This document shows positions 26,960-37,329 of a stretch of DNA of 64,000 nt, piece by piece. The number at the start of each line of letters is the position of its first letter. Within the stretch, counting starts at the first letter, position 1. The notes under the pieces were generated by a model that was not told where the DNA came from, searched no databases, and worked only from the letters and a program-made list of their open reading frames with translations. This DNA is from PALSA-612 sp963765295 (GTDB lineage Bacteria; Actinomycetota; Thermoleophilia; Gaiellales; Gaiellaceae), in contig CAVXVO010000007.1 of assembly GCA_963765295.1 (NCBI GenBank), positions 372,001-436,000 of the forward strand. The letters run 5' to 3'. Made by a program: the position numbers and the translations under genes.

Positions 26960-27914
26960 CGCGCGTCCCCGTAGCGCACCATCCTGCGCACGTAGAAGAA
27001 GCTCATGACGGCGACCATCAGCAGCATCAGGATGGAGATCGCCGCGCCGCGGCCGAAGTCGCTCTTGGCGTACCCCTCCTCGTAGAGATAGACCGCCATC
27101 AGGTAGTTCGAGGGGACCTGCTTGGCCTGCCCGATCAGGAGGAAGGGCTGCGTGAAGACTCCGAAGTCCCAGATGATCGAGAGGCTGGTCAGGATCAGGA
27201 AGATCGGCTTGAGGACCGGGAAGGTGACGTCGCGGAAGATGCGCCACGGCCCCGCACCGTCGATCTCGGCCGCCTCGACGAGCTCGTTCGGCACCTGCGC
27301 CAGCCCCGCGAAGACCGTGATCGTGACGAAGGGGATCGCACCCCAGACGATCAGCGACGTGACCATGCCGAGCTGCGAGGTGGTCGACGCATACCAGTCG
27401 TGCTGTCCCAGCCCGAGCGCGGAGTTGAGGATCCCGTTCTCGAAGTTCGTCATCCAGTACCACAGCTGGACGGCGACGACGGCCGGCATCGACCAGACGA
27501 GGATGAGGCCGACCGTCAGCAGGATCCGCAGCCAGGAGCTGACGCGCACGAGCAGGAGTGCGATCAGCGTCCCGAACAGCATCGTCAGGCCGACGTTCAC
27601 GATCGTGAACACGACCGTCCGCTGCAACGTGTGCCAGAAGACCGGGTCGTGGAGGACGGAGCCGAAGTTCGCGAGCCCGATGTAGTGCCCCGAGTGCTGG
27701 ATCAGCTCGGGCAGGCCGTACTGCTCGAGCGAGATGCGGACGAGGTTGTAGAGCGGGTAGCCGAGGATCGCGCCGACCGTGATCAGCACCGGCAGGATCA
27801 GCCAGGTACGGGCGTGGAGCCGCGCAGGATGCGGCCCCGACGCGAAGATCGCCGCCGAGCCGGGCCTGGGCCCGACTCGGCGGCGATCGGTGACTCGGCC
27901 GGGATTGAGGTCAC
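26956..27914 (-). CDS. Carbohydrate ABC transporter permease, MalF-like (one frameshift)
   Basis: The main frame from 27789 gives six helices with LITVGAILGYPLYNLVRISL and the EAA loop ELVEAAEIDGAGPWRIFRDV. No usual start codon exists upstream in that frame, but GTG 27914, 20 bases after the binding-protein stop, opens MTSIPAESPIAAESG and meets the main frame through one indel near 27830. I therefore place the start at 27914. It pairs with the MalG-like permease. Confidence 0.85.
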
Positions 27915-27933
27915 GTCCCAGCCTGATTCTCGC

Positions 27934-29176
27934 TTACGACTGGTTCAGCGTGGAGGCGATGTTGTCGCTCGCGAACGTGGCGGCCTGCTTGACCGAGTAC
28001 TTGTTCGTCAGGATCTCGGACAGCATCGTGCGCAGGACGTTGCCGGTCTCGACGTCGACCCAGTGCTTCGCGGTCGGGACGAACCAGCTCCGCGCTGCAG
28101 CCCGCTCGTTGATCTTCGTCGCGTTGAACAGGCTGGTCGTGTTCGGGATGTTGCCCTTCGCCTCGAGCGACTTCTCGGAGGAGTTGCTCGTGAAGTCGCG
28201 GATCCAGTCCTCGCCGAGCGCCTTGTCGGCCCCGACCGGGACCGCCAGGTCCGAGCCGCCGAGGAAGCCCGGGCATGACCTGGCCCTTGGTGTGGCTCGG
28301 CATCACGAACTGGCCCGCGACGCTCGTGTACGGCTTGACGCAGCAGGTGAACCAGGTCGGCCCGATCATCGACGCCGCGTTGCCCTGCGCGAACACGTCG
28401 TACGGGTTGGGCTGCGTCTCGATCGTCGTCTTGCTGCCGTGCGAGGCGGCGTTGAAGAAGTTCTTGAACGCGGTCAGGCCGGCGACGGACTTCGGCGAGT
28501 TGAGTGCGCCTTTCCACTTGCCGCTGATGCGCGTGGCGATGTTCCCGCCGTAGTCGAAGACGAAGCCCATGGCCACGTACCAGTCCTCACCGGCGATGTA
28601 GACCGGCGAGAAGCCCTGCTTGCCGAACTTCGCGTTCAGCTTCTTGGCGTCGGCGGTGTACTGCGCCAGCGTCGTCGGCACCTTGATGCCAGCCTTCTTG
28701 AACAGGTCGGTGCGGTAGGTGACGACGCGCGAGCCCGCGTAGTACGGCACGCCGTAGACGTGGCCGTTGTAGCGGCCCGATGCCGCGAGTCCGGCCAGCC
28801 ACGTGGCCGAGTTCGCGAAGGACGACTTGTCGGCGGTCAGGTCCTGGAAGGCCCCGGCAGCCATGTACTTCGTCATCTCGGTGTTCCCCATCTCGATGAC
28901 GTCGGGCGTGTTGCCGCCCGCGAGCGTCGCGTCGAACTTCTGCAGATGGGTCGGCCAACCCTGGTACTGCACGTTGACGCCGACGCCCGGATGGGCGTTC
29001 TGGAATTGCGAGTTGGCGGCCGCGACGACGTCCGGCCACCCAGATTGCGCGTCGACCTGCAGCCAGACCGTGATGCTCTTGGCCTTGGTCGCGCCGGAAA
29101 CGCCGCTCGCGGCGATCGCAAAAACGAGCGCGGCGAGAGCGACGAAGCCGACGGCGATGAACTTCCGCCTCTTCAT
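27934..29176 (-). CDS. Sugar ABC transporter substrate-binding protein (one frameshift)
   Basis: ATG 29176 has GGAGGG seven bases upstream and opens MKRRKFIAVGFVALAALVFA, a signal peptide. Family 1 features are SITVWLQVDAQSGWPDVVAA, GGNTPDVIEMGNTEMTKYM and VYGVPYYAGSRVVTYRTDLF. A single indel near 28270 shifts the last third; in the corrected frame it ends with DNIASTLNQS and TAA at 27934. Length about 413 aa. It heads the transporter operon behind a 205-bp control region with three operator-like sites. Likely ligand is an amino sugar, by context. Confidence 0.87.
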
Positions 29177-29248
29177 TGACGAGCCCTCCATGCTCTGGCC
29201 GGCCTCGAGCTGTGCGCCCGTCCGGGGCGTCGTCTCGGCTCGGCGGAT

Positions 29249-29260
29249 TGGTTAGTACCA
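29249..29260. promoter_or_regulatory. DasR/NagR-like operator 1
   Basis: TGGTTAGTACCA is a perfect TGGT-N4-ACCA palindrome 73 bp upstream of the binding-protein start. The pattern agrees with the DasR site core TGGTCTAGACCA outside the centre. The adjacent gene encodes a GntR/HutC regulator. Confidence 0.6.
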
Positions 29261-29302
29261 GTCGCCATCCAGTCGGGAAGGCTCGCACACTTGTCCGTGT
29301 AT

Positions 29303-29315
29303 GTCAAGACCACTT
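29303..29315. promoter_or_regulatory. DasR/NagR-like operator 2, overlapping a -35 element
   Basis: GTCAAGACCACTT keeps the right half (GACCACT) of the DasR-type site. Its complement contains TTGACA (29307-29302), a consensus -35 hexamer for minus-strand transcription towards the binding-protein gene. No convincing -10 follows at 17 bp. Confidence 0.4.
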
Positions 29316-29367
29316 TTTCGGCGTGTGTCCACGAACTCGTTCTGCAAACGAGGATGGCCCGCGTTGA

Positions 29368-29379
29368 TGGTACTGACCA
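29368..29379. promoter_or_regulatory. DasR/NagR-like operator 3
   Basis: TGGTACTGACCA, just after the regulator stop codon, differs from the operator at the MurQ promoter (TGGTATTGACCA) by one base. Together with the other two sites it fills the 205-bp gap 29177-29381. Confidence 0.6.
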
Positions 29380-29381
29380 GA

Positions 29382-30134
29382 TCAGCCCGCGAGGCCGTCG
29401 TCGTACAGAGCAATCGGCAGACCGGCGCGACGAGGCGTCGGCCGGACGCTCAGCTCCGTGACGAGCCGGTAGCGGTCGCCGCGGTAGATCGAGCTGACGA
29501 ACTCGACGATCTCGCCGCTCTCCGAGCGGGTGACGCGCTCGAACAGGAACGCGGGCGAGTGCAGCGGCACGCCGAGAGCAGCCGACTCGTCCTCGTTCGT
29601 CACCGTCGGTTCGATCGTCTGGGCGCCGCCGACGATCTCGATCCCGTAGCGGCCGCGAAGGAGCTCGTAGAAGGAGCCGTTCTCGAGGTCGTCCCGGGAC
29701 AGGCCCGGGATCGAGCGACTCGCGGACGTGGAGCGTCTCGATCGCCATCGACTCGCGGTCTGCGAGCCGGAGGCGCTTGGCGACGACGACGGGCTCGGAG
29801 GGCGAGACGTGGAGGACGCGGCCGAGCCGGGCGCCTGCCTGGACGACGCTGAGCTCGAGGGTGCGGCTCCCGGGCGTCATTCCGCGAGCGCGGATGTCGT
29901 CGGTAAAGGAGCTCATCGTCAGCTCCTGGGCGATCTTCGGCTCGCTGACGAAGGTGCCCGAGCCGCGGCGGCGGACGAGGCGCCCTTCTCTCGCAAGCTC
30001 GTCGAGAGCTGCCCGGATCGTCAGCCGGGAGACGCCGAGATCCTGGCTGAGCTGGCGCTCCGAAGGGATCGCGTCGCCGACGTCGAGCTGCTCGATCAGG
30101 TCGCGGACGCTCTCGCGCGTCTCGGCCTGCTTCG

Positions 30135-30138
<4 letters not shown>
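29382..30138 (-). CDS. GntR/HutC-family regulator of amino-sugar use, DasR/NagR-like (one frameshift)
   Basis: From GTG 30138, overlapping the ATPase stop as GTGA. The N-terminal winged helix reads IPSERQLSQDLGVSRLTIRA and continues to RRGSGTFVSEPK. A UTRA effector domain follows (LELSVVQAGARLGRVLHVSP; PAFLFERVTRSESGEIVEF). An indel near 29710 separates the two readable parts; corrected length is about 252 aa. Family members bind GlcN-6-P or GlcNAc-6-P and release TGGT-N4-ACCA operators, which are found in both control regions of this cluster. Repressor role is inferred. Confidence 0.88.
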
Positions 30139-31346
<1,208 letters not shown>

Positions 31347-31354
31347 GGACGCCG

Positions 31355-31384
31355 ATGGTACAACGCATCATGGGCGGATGACAA
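31355..31384 (-). promoter_or_regulatory. Promoter of the sugar ATPase-regulator operon
   Basis: On the minus strand TTGTCA (31384-31379), an 18-bp spacer and TACCAT (31360-31355) resemble -35/-10 elements. Transcription would begin near 31348, almost at the ATG (31346), so the message could be leaderless or nearly so. Confidence 0.5.
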
Positions 31385-31397
31385 GACCAAAGTGGTC
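31385..31397. promoter_or_regulatory. Inverted GACCA/TGGTC operator-like site
   Basis: GACCA-AAG-TGGTC is a perfect 5-bp inverted repeat directly upstream of the minus-strand -35. It uses the same half-site as the DasR-like operators but in the everted orientation. AAGTGGTCA (31390-31398) also mirrors TGACCACTT (31416-31424). Confidence 0.5.
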
Positions 31398-31407
31398 AGT
31401 TTGGTGA

Positions 31408-31423
31408 AATGGTATTGACCACT
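31408..31423. promoter_or_regulatory. DasR/NagR-like operator at the murQ promoter
   Basis: AATGGTATTGACCACT matches 13 of 16 positions of the DasR-type site ACTGGTCTAGACCACT. It covers the murQ -35 hexamer, the position expected for repression. Confidence 0.65.
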
Positions 31424-31443
31424 TCGCCTCGGGAGCGTAGACT
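31415..31443 (+). promoter_or_regulatory. murQ promoter
   Basis: TTGACC (31415-31420), a 17-bp spacer and TAGACT (31438-31443) form a good vegetative-type promoter. The start point would be near 31450, only about three bases before the murQ ATG at 31453; no ribosome site precedes it, so a leaderless transcript is likely. Confidence 0.65.
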
Positions 31444-31452
31444 CACGGCACG

Positions 31453-32346
31453 ATGGGGCTCGACGACCTGATCACAGAGGCCCGGAGCGCCGAGACGCGG
31501 GACCTCGACCTCCGCACCACGCGGGAACTCGTCGGGCTGATGAACCAGCAGGACGCGATGGTTCCTGCCGCCGTCGCCTCGTCGGCCGGGAACATCGCCG
31601 CCGTTATCGACACGGTGGTCGACCGCCTGCAGGCGGGCGGCCGCCTCCTCTACGTCGGCGCCGGCTCTTCCGGCCGGCTCGCGGCGGTCGACGCCTCGGA
31701 GTGCGAGGCGACGTTCTCCGCCGCTCCCGGGCAGGTGGTCGCCCTCCTCGCCGGCGCCGGCGCTCCCTCAACGCTCGAGCAGGAGGCAGCGGAGGACGAC
31801 GCGGACGCCGGCAGGCGCGACCTCCACTCCGTCGGCGTAGGCGCCACGGACGCGGTGATCGGGATCAGCGCGAGCGGCCGGACGCCGTATGTGGTCGGGG
31901 CGATGGAGGCTGCGCGCGCCGCCGGCGCCGCGACAGCCTGCCTCGTCTGCACGCCGGATTCCGAGCTCGCCGCGCTCGCGGACCAGTCGATCGTCGTGGT
32001 CGTCGGGCCGGAGCTCCTCGCAGGCTCGACGCGTCTCAAGGCCGGCACGGCGCAGAAGCTCGTCCTGAACGCGATCTCGACGATCGCGATGGTCCGCCTC
32101 GGCAAGACGTTCGACAACCTGATGGTCGACGTCGTCGCCACGAACGAGAAGCTGCGCGCTCGCGTCCGGCGGATCGTGATGACCGCGACCGGCGCTCCGC
32201 CCGACGAGGCGGACGAGGCGCTCGCAGCGGCGGACGGAAGTGCGAAGGTCGCGATCGTGACGCTCCTCGCGGGCATCGACGTCGAGGCGGCGCGTTCGCG
32301 CCTGGCAGCGGCGGGCGGCAACATCCGGCAGGCCCTCTCCCCGTGA
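31453..32346 (+). CDS. murQ: N-acetylmuramic acid 6-phosphate etherase
   Basis: 297 aa. A SIS fold with the MurQ-specific VGAGSSGRLAAVDASECEAT, then the acidic EDDADAGRRDL and IGISASGRTPYVVGA. STRLKAGTAQKLVLNAIST is the second conserved block. MurQ cleaves the lactyl ether of MurNAc-6-P to GlcNAc-6-P and D-lactate, so its product is the substrate of NagA, whose start overlaps the murQ stop (GTGA 32343-32346). Expression should be controlled by the operator over its promoter. The required MurNAc kinase is not in the window. Confidence 0.93.
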   Translation: MGLDDLITEARSAETRDLDLRTTRELVGLMNQQDAMVPAAVASSAGNIAAVIDTVVDRLQAGGRLLYVGAGSSGRLAAVDASECEATFSAAPGQVVALLAGAGAPSTLEQEAAEDDADAGRRDLHSVGVGATDAVIGISASGRTPYVVGAMEAARAAGAATACLVCTPDSELAALADQSIVVVVGPELLAGSTRLKAGTAQKLVLNAISTIAMVRLGKTFDNLMVDVVATNEKLRARVRRIVMTATGAPPDEADEALAAADGSAKVAIVTLLAGIDVEAARSRLAAAGGNIRQALSP

Positions 32347-33437
32347 AGCTCGGTGTCGAAGCCGCGGTCGTCGGCGGCAGCCTGGTTCCGGGCGACGTCG
32401 AGATCGTCGACGGCCGGATCGGCCGTGTCGGCGTCCCCACGCCGAACGGCCGCGGCCGGATCGCCGTGCCCGGGTTCATCGACCTGCAGGTGAACGGATT
32501 CGGCGGCGTCGACTTCCTCGAGGCGGACGCGGCGGGCTACCGCCGGGCGGGCGAGGCGCTGCTCGAGACCGGGGTGACCGGCTATCTGCCGACCCTGATC
32601 ACGACGCCCGAGGACGAGCTCGTCGCCGCGATGCGAGAGATCCCGATCGTCGCCGAGGGCCCGCGGATCCTCGGCATCCACCTCGAGGGGCCGTTCCTGT
32701 CCCCGATCCGGCTCGGAACGCACCCGGCCTCGGCACGCCGCGATCCGGAGCCGAAGCTGCTCGAGCGGCTGCTCGCCGCCGGGCCGGTGCGGATCATGAC
32801 GATCGCGCCCGAGCTTCCCGGCGCCGGGGCCTTGATCGACGCGTTGCACAGCCGCGGCGTGACCGTCTCCTGCGGCCACTCCGACGCCACCGCTGAGCAG
32901 GCGAACGCCGCCTTCGACCGCGGCGTCCACACCGTCACGCACCTCTTCAACGCCATGCGGCCGTTCGAGCACCGTGACCCGGGCATCGCCGGAGCCGCCC
33001 TCGCCCGCGACGACGTGATCGTCCAGATCATCAACGACGGCGTTCATCTCGCACCCGACACTGTCGGCCTCGTCTGGCACGCGGCCGCGGGACGCGTTGC
33101 CCTCGTCACCGACGCGACTGCGGGCGCGGGCGTGTCCGACGGGGCCTACAGCCTCGGCAGCCTCGAGGTGGTCGTCCGTGACGGGGCCGTCCGCGGCCCG
33201 AACGGCGTGCTGGCCGGGAGCGTCCTGACGATGATCGACGCGGTCCGCAACCTGCACGCGCTCGGCGTCGGTCTCGCCGAGGCGATCGGCGCTGCCACCT
33301 CGGTGCCGGCCTCCGTGCTCGGTCTGCCGACGCTCGGCCGGCTCGACCGCGACCTGCCGGCCGACCTCGTCGTGGTCAGCGACAACCTCGAGATCGAGGG
33401 CGTCTTCGTCGGCGGGGAGGCGCGTGTCGTCGCTTGA
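32343..33437 (+). CDS. nagA: N-acetylglucosamine-6-phosphate deacetylase
   Basis: 364 aa from GTG 32343. Amidohydrolase barrel motifs: AVPGFIDLQVNGFGGVDFLE, GIHLEGPFLSP (metal Glu), SCGHSDATAEQA and VTHLFNAMRPFEHRDPG (metal His residues), and LVTDATAGAG with the catalytic Asp. It hydrolyses GlcNAc-6-P to GlcN-6-P and acetate. It is coupled to murQ upstream and overlaps the isomerase gene by 14 bp, so substrate flow follows gene order. Confidence 0.94.
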   Translation: MKLGVEAAVVGGSLVPGDVEIVDGRIGRVGVPTPNGRGRIAVPGFIDLQVNGFGGVDFLEADAAGYRRAGEALLETGVTGYLPTLITTPEDELVAAMREIPIVAEGPRILGIHLEGPFLSPIRLGTHPASARRDPEPKLLERLLAAGPVRIMTIAPELPGAGALIDALHSRGVTVSCGHSDATAEQANAAFDRGVHTVTHLFNAMRPFEHRDPGIAGAALARDDVIVQIINDGVHLAPDTVGLVWHAAAGRVALVTDATAGAGVSDGAYSLGSLEVVVRDGAVRGPNGVLAGSVLTMIDAVRNLHALGVGLAEAIGAATSVPASVLGLPTLGRLDRDLPADLVVVSDNLEIEGVFVGGEARVVA

Positions 33438-34516
33438 GGCCCGCGAGGCCGGGAGCGTGCCGGCCGGCGAGCTCGGAGCACAGTTCCTCGCGGAGATCCG
33501 CGAGCAGCCGCGCGCGCTCGAGGGGTTGCTCGCGAACGAGAAGGACCTGGCGCGCATCGCCGCCGTCGCGCGGGAGCGGGGAACGAGCCTCGTGCGCATG
33601 GTCGGACACGGTTCGTCCGACAACGCCGCCTCGTACGGCGTCTACGCGTTCGGCCTCTTGCCGGGGTTGACCGCGCTCCGCGACTCGATCTCGCTGAGCG
33701 TCTACTACGGGACCGAGATCGACATGTCCGGATCGCTCGTGATCGGGCTCTCCCAGTCGGGGCAGACGCCGGACGTCGTCGAGTACGTCTCGCGTGCCCG
33801 GCGGGCCGGCGCATTCACCGTCGCGATCACGAACGACCCGCACTCCGACCTCGCCGACGCGGCCGAGGCGCTGCTGCCGTTGGCAGCGGGCGTAGAGCGT
33901 GCCGTGGCGGCGACGAAGACCTACGTCAACACGCTCGCGTCGCTCTTCCTGCTCGCCGGGCACATGGCCGGCGAGGGCAAGCGCTGCGCGGAGGAGCTAA
34001 AGGCCACGATCGCCTCCCTCGACTCGGCCATCCCCGACCTCGAGCAGCGCATCCTTTCGGTGGCGCTCCCGTTCGCGTTCGTCGGGCGCATGTTCGTGAT
34101 CGGCCGCGGTGTCGAGCTCTCGACCGCCCGCGAGATCGCGCTCAAGCTGCTCGAGACGTGCCGCGATCGCGGCCGAGCCGTTGACTGCGACCGACCTCGC
34201 GCACGGCCCGGTCGCCGCGCTCGACCCGTTCTTCCCGGTGTGGGCGATCGCCTCCCACGACCAGACGCTTCCCGCCGTGCTCGAGGCGGCCGCGCGGGTA
34301 CACGAAACCGGCGCCACGCTGGTCGCGAGCGGCGCTGCCGCCGGCCAGGTCGCGGACGCCGACTACGTGCTCGCGGTCCCGACGCCGCCGACGCCGCTCA
34401 TGTCGCCGCTCCTGTCGGTTGTCCCGGGCCAGCTCTTCGCGTGGGCGCTCGCACGCGCCAAGCGCCTCGACCCGGACCGCCCCAGCGGCCTCAGCAAGGT
34501 CACCTTCGCTCGGTAG
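33424..34516 (+). CDS. SIS-domain aminosugar isomerase/deaminase (GlmS/AgaS-like; one frameshift)
   Basis: From GTG 33424, about 363 aa after correcting an indel near 34165. Two SIS domains: MVGHGSSDNAASYGVYAFG with IGLSQSGQTPDVVEYV in the first; RGVELSTAREIALKLLETC, then EPLTATDLAHGPVAALDP in the second. It lacks the glutamine amidotransferase domain of GlmS, so it should act as a GlcN-6-P deaminase (NagB-II type), sending GlcN-6-P to fructose-6-P and ammonia. A hairpin terminator follows the stop at once. Confidence 0.87.
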
Positions 34517-34543
34517 CACGGGTGAACCCATGGTTCCCCCGTG
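34517..34543 (+). terminator. Terminator hairpin after the amino-sugar operon
   Basis: Starting one base after the stop, CACGGG-T-GAACC pairs with GGTTC-C-CCCGTG (one internal mismatch, loop CAT). Eleven base pairs in all; no T tract follows, as is common in actinobacteria. Confidence 0.6.
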
Positions 34544-34642
34544 AGCCCCTCCTTCTCAGCCGCGCATCCGGGCATCATGTGGTCGAGCCGGGCAGAGCCC
34601 GCCTCGACCGCGATCCCCTCGTTCCCATCGAGCTGAAACCCC

Positions 34643-35546
34643 GTGCCCAAGCGTCTGAGTAGAGCGTTCATCACGGGCGGCGCCCTGCTGGCGCTCCTGG
34701 CCGCCGCTGCGACCACCGCGAGCGGCTCCTCGCCGCAGCGCGTCCTCTTCGACGACTTTTGGTACGCGAACACCGCCCAGGCCGCCGCGCACGGATGGAT
34801 CGTGCGGACGAAGGCCGGGTTGGCCCGGAGTGCCGGGTGCGAACTGGAGCTCCAACACGGTCTCGTTCGCCGGCGGCAAGCTGCACATGGTCTCCCCGAC
34901 TGACGGCACGTACGCCGGCACGAGGCAGACGCAGGTCTGCCAGCAACGCAAGTTCCGCGAGGGCACGTACGGGTCGCGCGTTCGCTTCTACGACGCGCCG
35001 CTCACCGGCCCCGCCGTCGACCAGCCGGTCGAGAGCTTCTACACGATCAGCCCGCTGAAGAAGCCGCTCGACCCGAACTACAGCGAGATCGACTTCGAGT
35101 ACCTGCCGCGCGGCGGCTGGGGCCTTCCCCAGAGCGTCGGCTACGCGGCCTGGGAGACCTACAGTCCCGAGCCGCACTGGATCGCCGTCAGCTCGGCGCA
35201 TCGCGAGAACAGGAGCCTGAACGGCTGGCACACCCTCGTCCTGCAGGTCGCCCACGGCACGATGACGTTCTACGTCGACGGTCGGCAGGTGGCGCAGCTC
35301 GGCGGCCGCTACTACCCCGAGGTGCCGATGTCGATCAACTACAACCTCTGGTTCATCCCGGCCGGCCTGGCGAAGACGCACGCACTGCGCTCGTATGCGG
35401 AAGACGTGGACTGGGTCTACCACGCGGCCGGCGCCGTGCTCTCGCCTGCGCAGGTAACCGCCGCCGTGACCGCGATGAGGAGCCACGACGTGTCCTTCCG
35501 CGACACCGTGCCTGCGTCCGGGCTCGCGTCGCCCTGCAACCTCTGA
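34643..35546 (+). CDS. Secreted GH16-like laminarinase/glucanase-fold protein (one frameshift)
   Basis: From GTG 34643 with signal peptide RAFITGGALLALLAAAATTASG; about 300 aa after an indel near 34835. The beta-sandwich contains SEIDFEYLP, which matches the GH16 catalytic E-x-D-x-x-E pattern loosely as E-I-D-F-E, and a carbohydrate-fold strand pattern (WHTLVLQVAHGTMTFYVDG). It may cut a beta-glucan or similar polysaccharide outside the cell. Family placement is good; substrate is not known. It follows the amino-sugar operon but past a terminator. Confidence 0.75.
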
Positions 35547-35591
35547 CGGGGAGGTTGCGCGGGCGCCCGCCGTGTGAGATGAATCCGCACG

Positions 35592-36269
35592 ATGACTGAG
35601 CCCACCGGGACCCCGAAGGCGCTGAGGAGCATCCCGCTCCTGCGCTGGTCGGGCCTCGGCGGCATCCTCTACGTCGTCCTGTTCGTGGTCGGCACGGTCC
35701 TGGCCCAGCACGGGCAGCCCGACTCGGACGCGCCGCCGGCGACGGTGATCAAGTACTTCTCCTCCGGGAGCCACCGCGACCGGATCGCGCTCGGCTGGTT
35801 CCTCGTCGTGCTCGGCGTCTTCTTCCTCCTCTGGTTCCTGGCGGCCCTGCGCCAGGCCGTGCGGCGCCTCGCGGGCGACGGCGTACTGGCCATGGTCGCG
35901 ACGGTCGGCGGCGCCGTCTACGCCGCGCTCACCCTCGCCGCGTTCAGCGTCGACGCCGGCGTCAAGACGATGAGCGACGACACCTACAAGCACACGGTCT
36001 ACCCGGAGCTGATCCACGCTGCGAACGACACCTGGTGGGTCCTCCACTCCGCCGGCGGTGCCGGTGCAGGCGCGATGATGGTGGCCGCGTCGCTCGCGCT
36101 GCTCGCGTCGCCGCGGGCTCCGAGCTGGCTGGCCTGGCTGGGTGTGATCGCGGGGATCTCGGCCCTCGTGTCGGTCTTCTTCATCCCCTGGTTCGTGATC
36201 GCCGTCTGGCTCGTCGTCGCGAGCGTGCTCGTCCTGCGTGCGCACGTGGAGGACGACCCGACCTTCTGA
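35592..36269 (+). CDS. Hypothetical integral membrane protein
   Basis: 225 aa with about five or six helices, e.g. GGILYVVLFVVGTVLAQ, IALGWFLVVLGVFFLLWFLA, TVGGAVYAALTLAAF, MMVAASLALLASPRAPS and VIAGISALVSVFFIPWFVIA. Actinobacterial genomes have many such DUF-type membrane proteins; I do not recognise a functional family. Intact; 45 bp downstream of the GH16-like gene, possibly cotranscribed. Confidence 0.75.
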   Translation: MTEPTGTPKALRSIPLLRWSGLGGILYVVLFVVGTVLAQHGQPDSDAPPATVIKYFSSGSHRDRIALGWFLVVLGVFFLLWFLAALRQAVRRLAGDGVLAMVATVGGAVYAALTLAAFSVDAGVKTMSDDTYKHTVYPELIHAANDTWWVLHSAGGAGAGAMMVAASLALLASPRAPSWLAWLGVIAGISALVSVFFIPWFVIAVWLVVASVLVLRAHVEDDPTF

Positions 36270-36300
36270 GCTCGCCTGCAGGGACTATCCTCGGCACCTC

Positions 36301-37329
36301 GTGTTGAGCTTCGGCGTCACCGTGCTGCCCGATCCGCCCGCGTCCCGCCTCGTCGAGCTGCTTCAGCTCGCCGAGCAGAACGGGTTCGAGTACGGCTGGA
36401 CGTACGACTCGCACATCCTCTGGCAGGAGCCGTATCCGCTCCTGACGATGTCGGCGCTCGCGACGTCGAAGATCCACCTCGGCCTGAACGTGACCAACCC
36501 GGGCACGCGCGAGCCGACCGTCACCGCGAGTGCCTTCGCGACGCTGCAGGACCTCTCGGGGGGCAGGATGATCATGGGCATCGGCCGCGGGGACTCGGCG
36601 CGCCGGACGATCGGTCTCCAGCCGGTGAAGGTGGCGGAGTTCGAGCAGTCCGTGACGGCGATCCGCGCCCTCATGCGCGGCGAGCAGGTGCACTGGAACG
36701 ACACCGACATCGAGCTCTCGTGGATGGGCGGGCTGCCGGAGCCGCTCTCGCCCGTGCCCGTCTACGTCGCCGGCTACGGGCCGAAGGTGCTCGCGATCGC
36801 GGGTCGATGCGCGGACGGCGTGATCATCCAGCTCGCCGATCCGGAGATCGTCGAGTGGATCGTCGGCCAGGTGCGCGCCGCGGCCGAGGAAGCCGGGCGC
36901 GACCCGGCCGAGGTGAAGGTGATGGCCTGCGCGCCGGCGCACGTGTCCGGGGACGTCGCGGCCGCCTGCGAGCAGGTCCGCTGGTTCCCGGCGATGGTGT
37001 CGAACCACGTGTTCGACCTGCTCTCCAAGTACGACAAGTCCGCGCTGCCCCCGTCGCTCACCGACTACGTCGAGCGGATGAAGCGCGAGTCGTACGACTA
37101 CTCGGAGCACAGCCGCGTCGGCGCGACCCACGGCGCGCAGGTGACCGACGAGACGTGTGAGCGCTTCTGCGTGCTGGGCACCGCCGAGCAGCACGTCGAG
37201 AAGCTGCAGCGGCTCGAGGCGGCCGGCGTCGACCAGTGGAACATCTACCTCATGACCTCCGGTCAGGAGGAGACGCTGGCCGTCTACGGCCAGGAGATCA
37301 TCCCCCGATTCCGCGCCGCGGCCGCCTAG
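36301..37329 (+). CDS. LLM-class flavin/F420-dependent oxidoreductase
   Basis: 342 aa from GTG 36301 (TTG 36304 also possible). Bacterial luciferase-like barrel: FGVTVLPDPPASRLVELLQL, WTYDSHILWQEPYPLLTM, LGLNVTNPGTREPTVTASA and GRMIMGIGRGDSA. VYVAGYGPKVLAIAGRCADG is the cofactor phosphate region. The PDPPASR opening resembles a probable F420-dependent group in actinobacteria, which is the basis of the cofactor guess. Substrate unknown. Intact. Confidence 0.85.
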   Translation: MLSFGVTVLPDPPASRLVELLQLAEQNGFEYGWTYDSHILWQEPYPLLTMSALATSKIHLGLNVTNPGTREPTVTASAFATLQDLSGGRMIMGIGRGDSARRTIGLQPVKVAEFEQSVTAIRALMRGEQVHWNDTDIELSWMGGLPEPLSPVPVYVAGYGPKVLAIAGRCADGVIIQLADPEIVEWIVGQVRAAAEEAGRDPAEVKVMACAPAHVSGDVAAACEQVRWFPAMVSNHVFDLLSKYDKSALPPSLTDYVERMKRESYDYSEHSRVGATHGAQVTDETCERFCVLGTAEQHVEKLQRLEAAGVDQWNIYLMTSGQEETLAVYGQEIIPRFRAAAA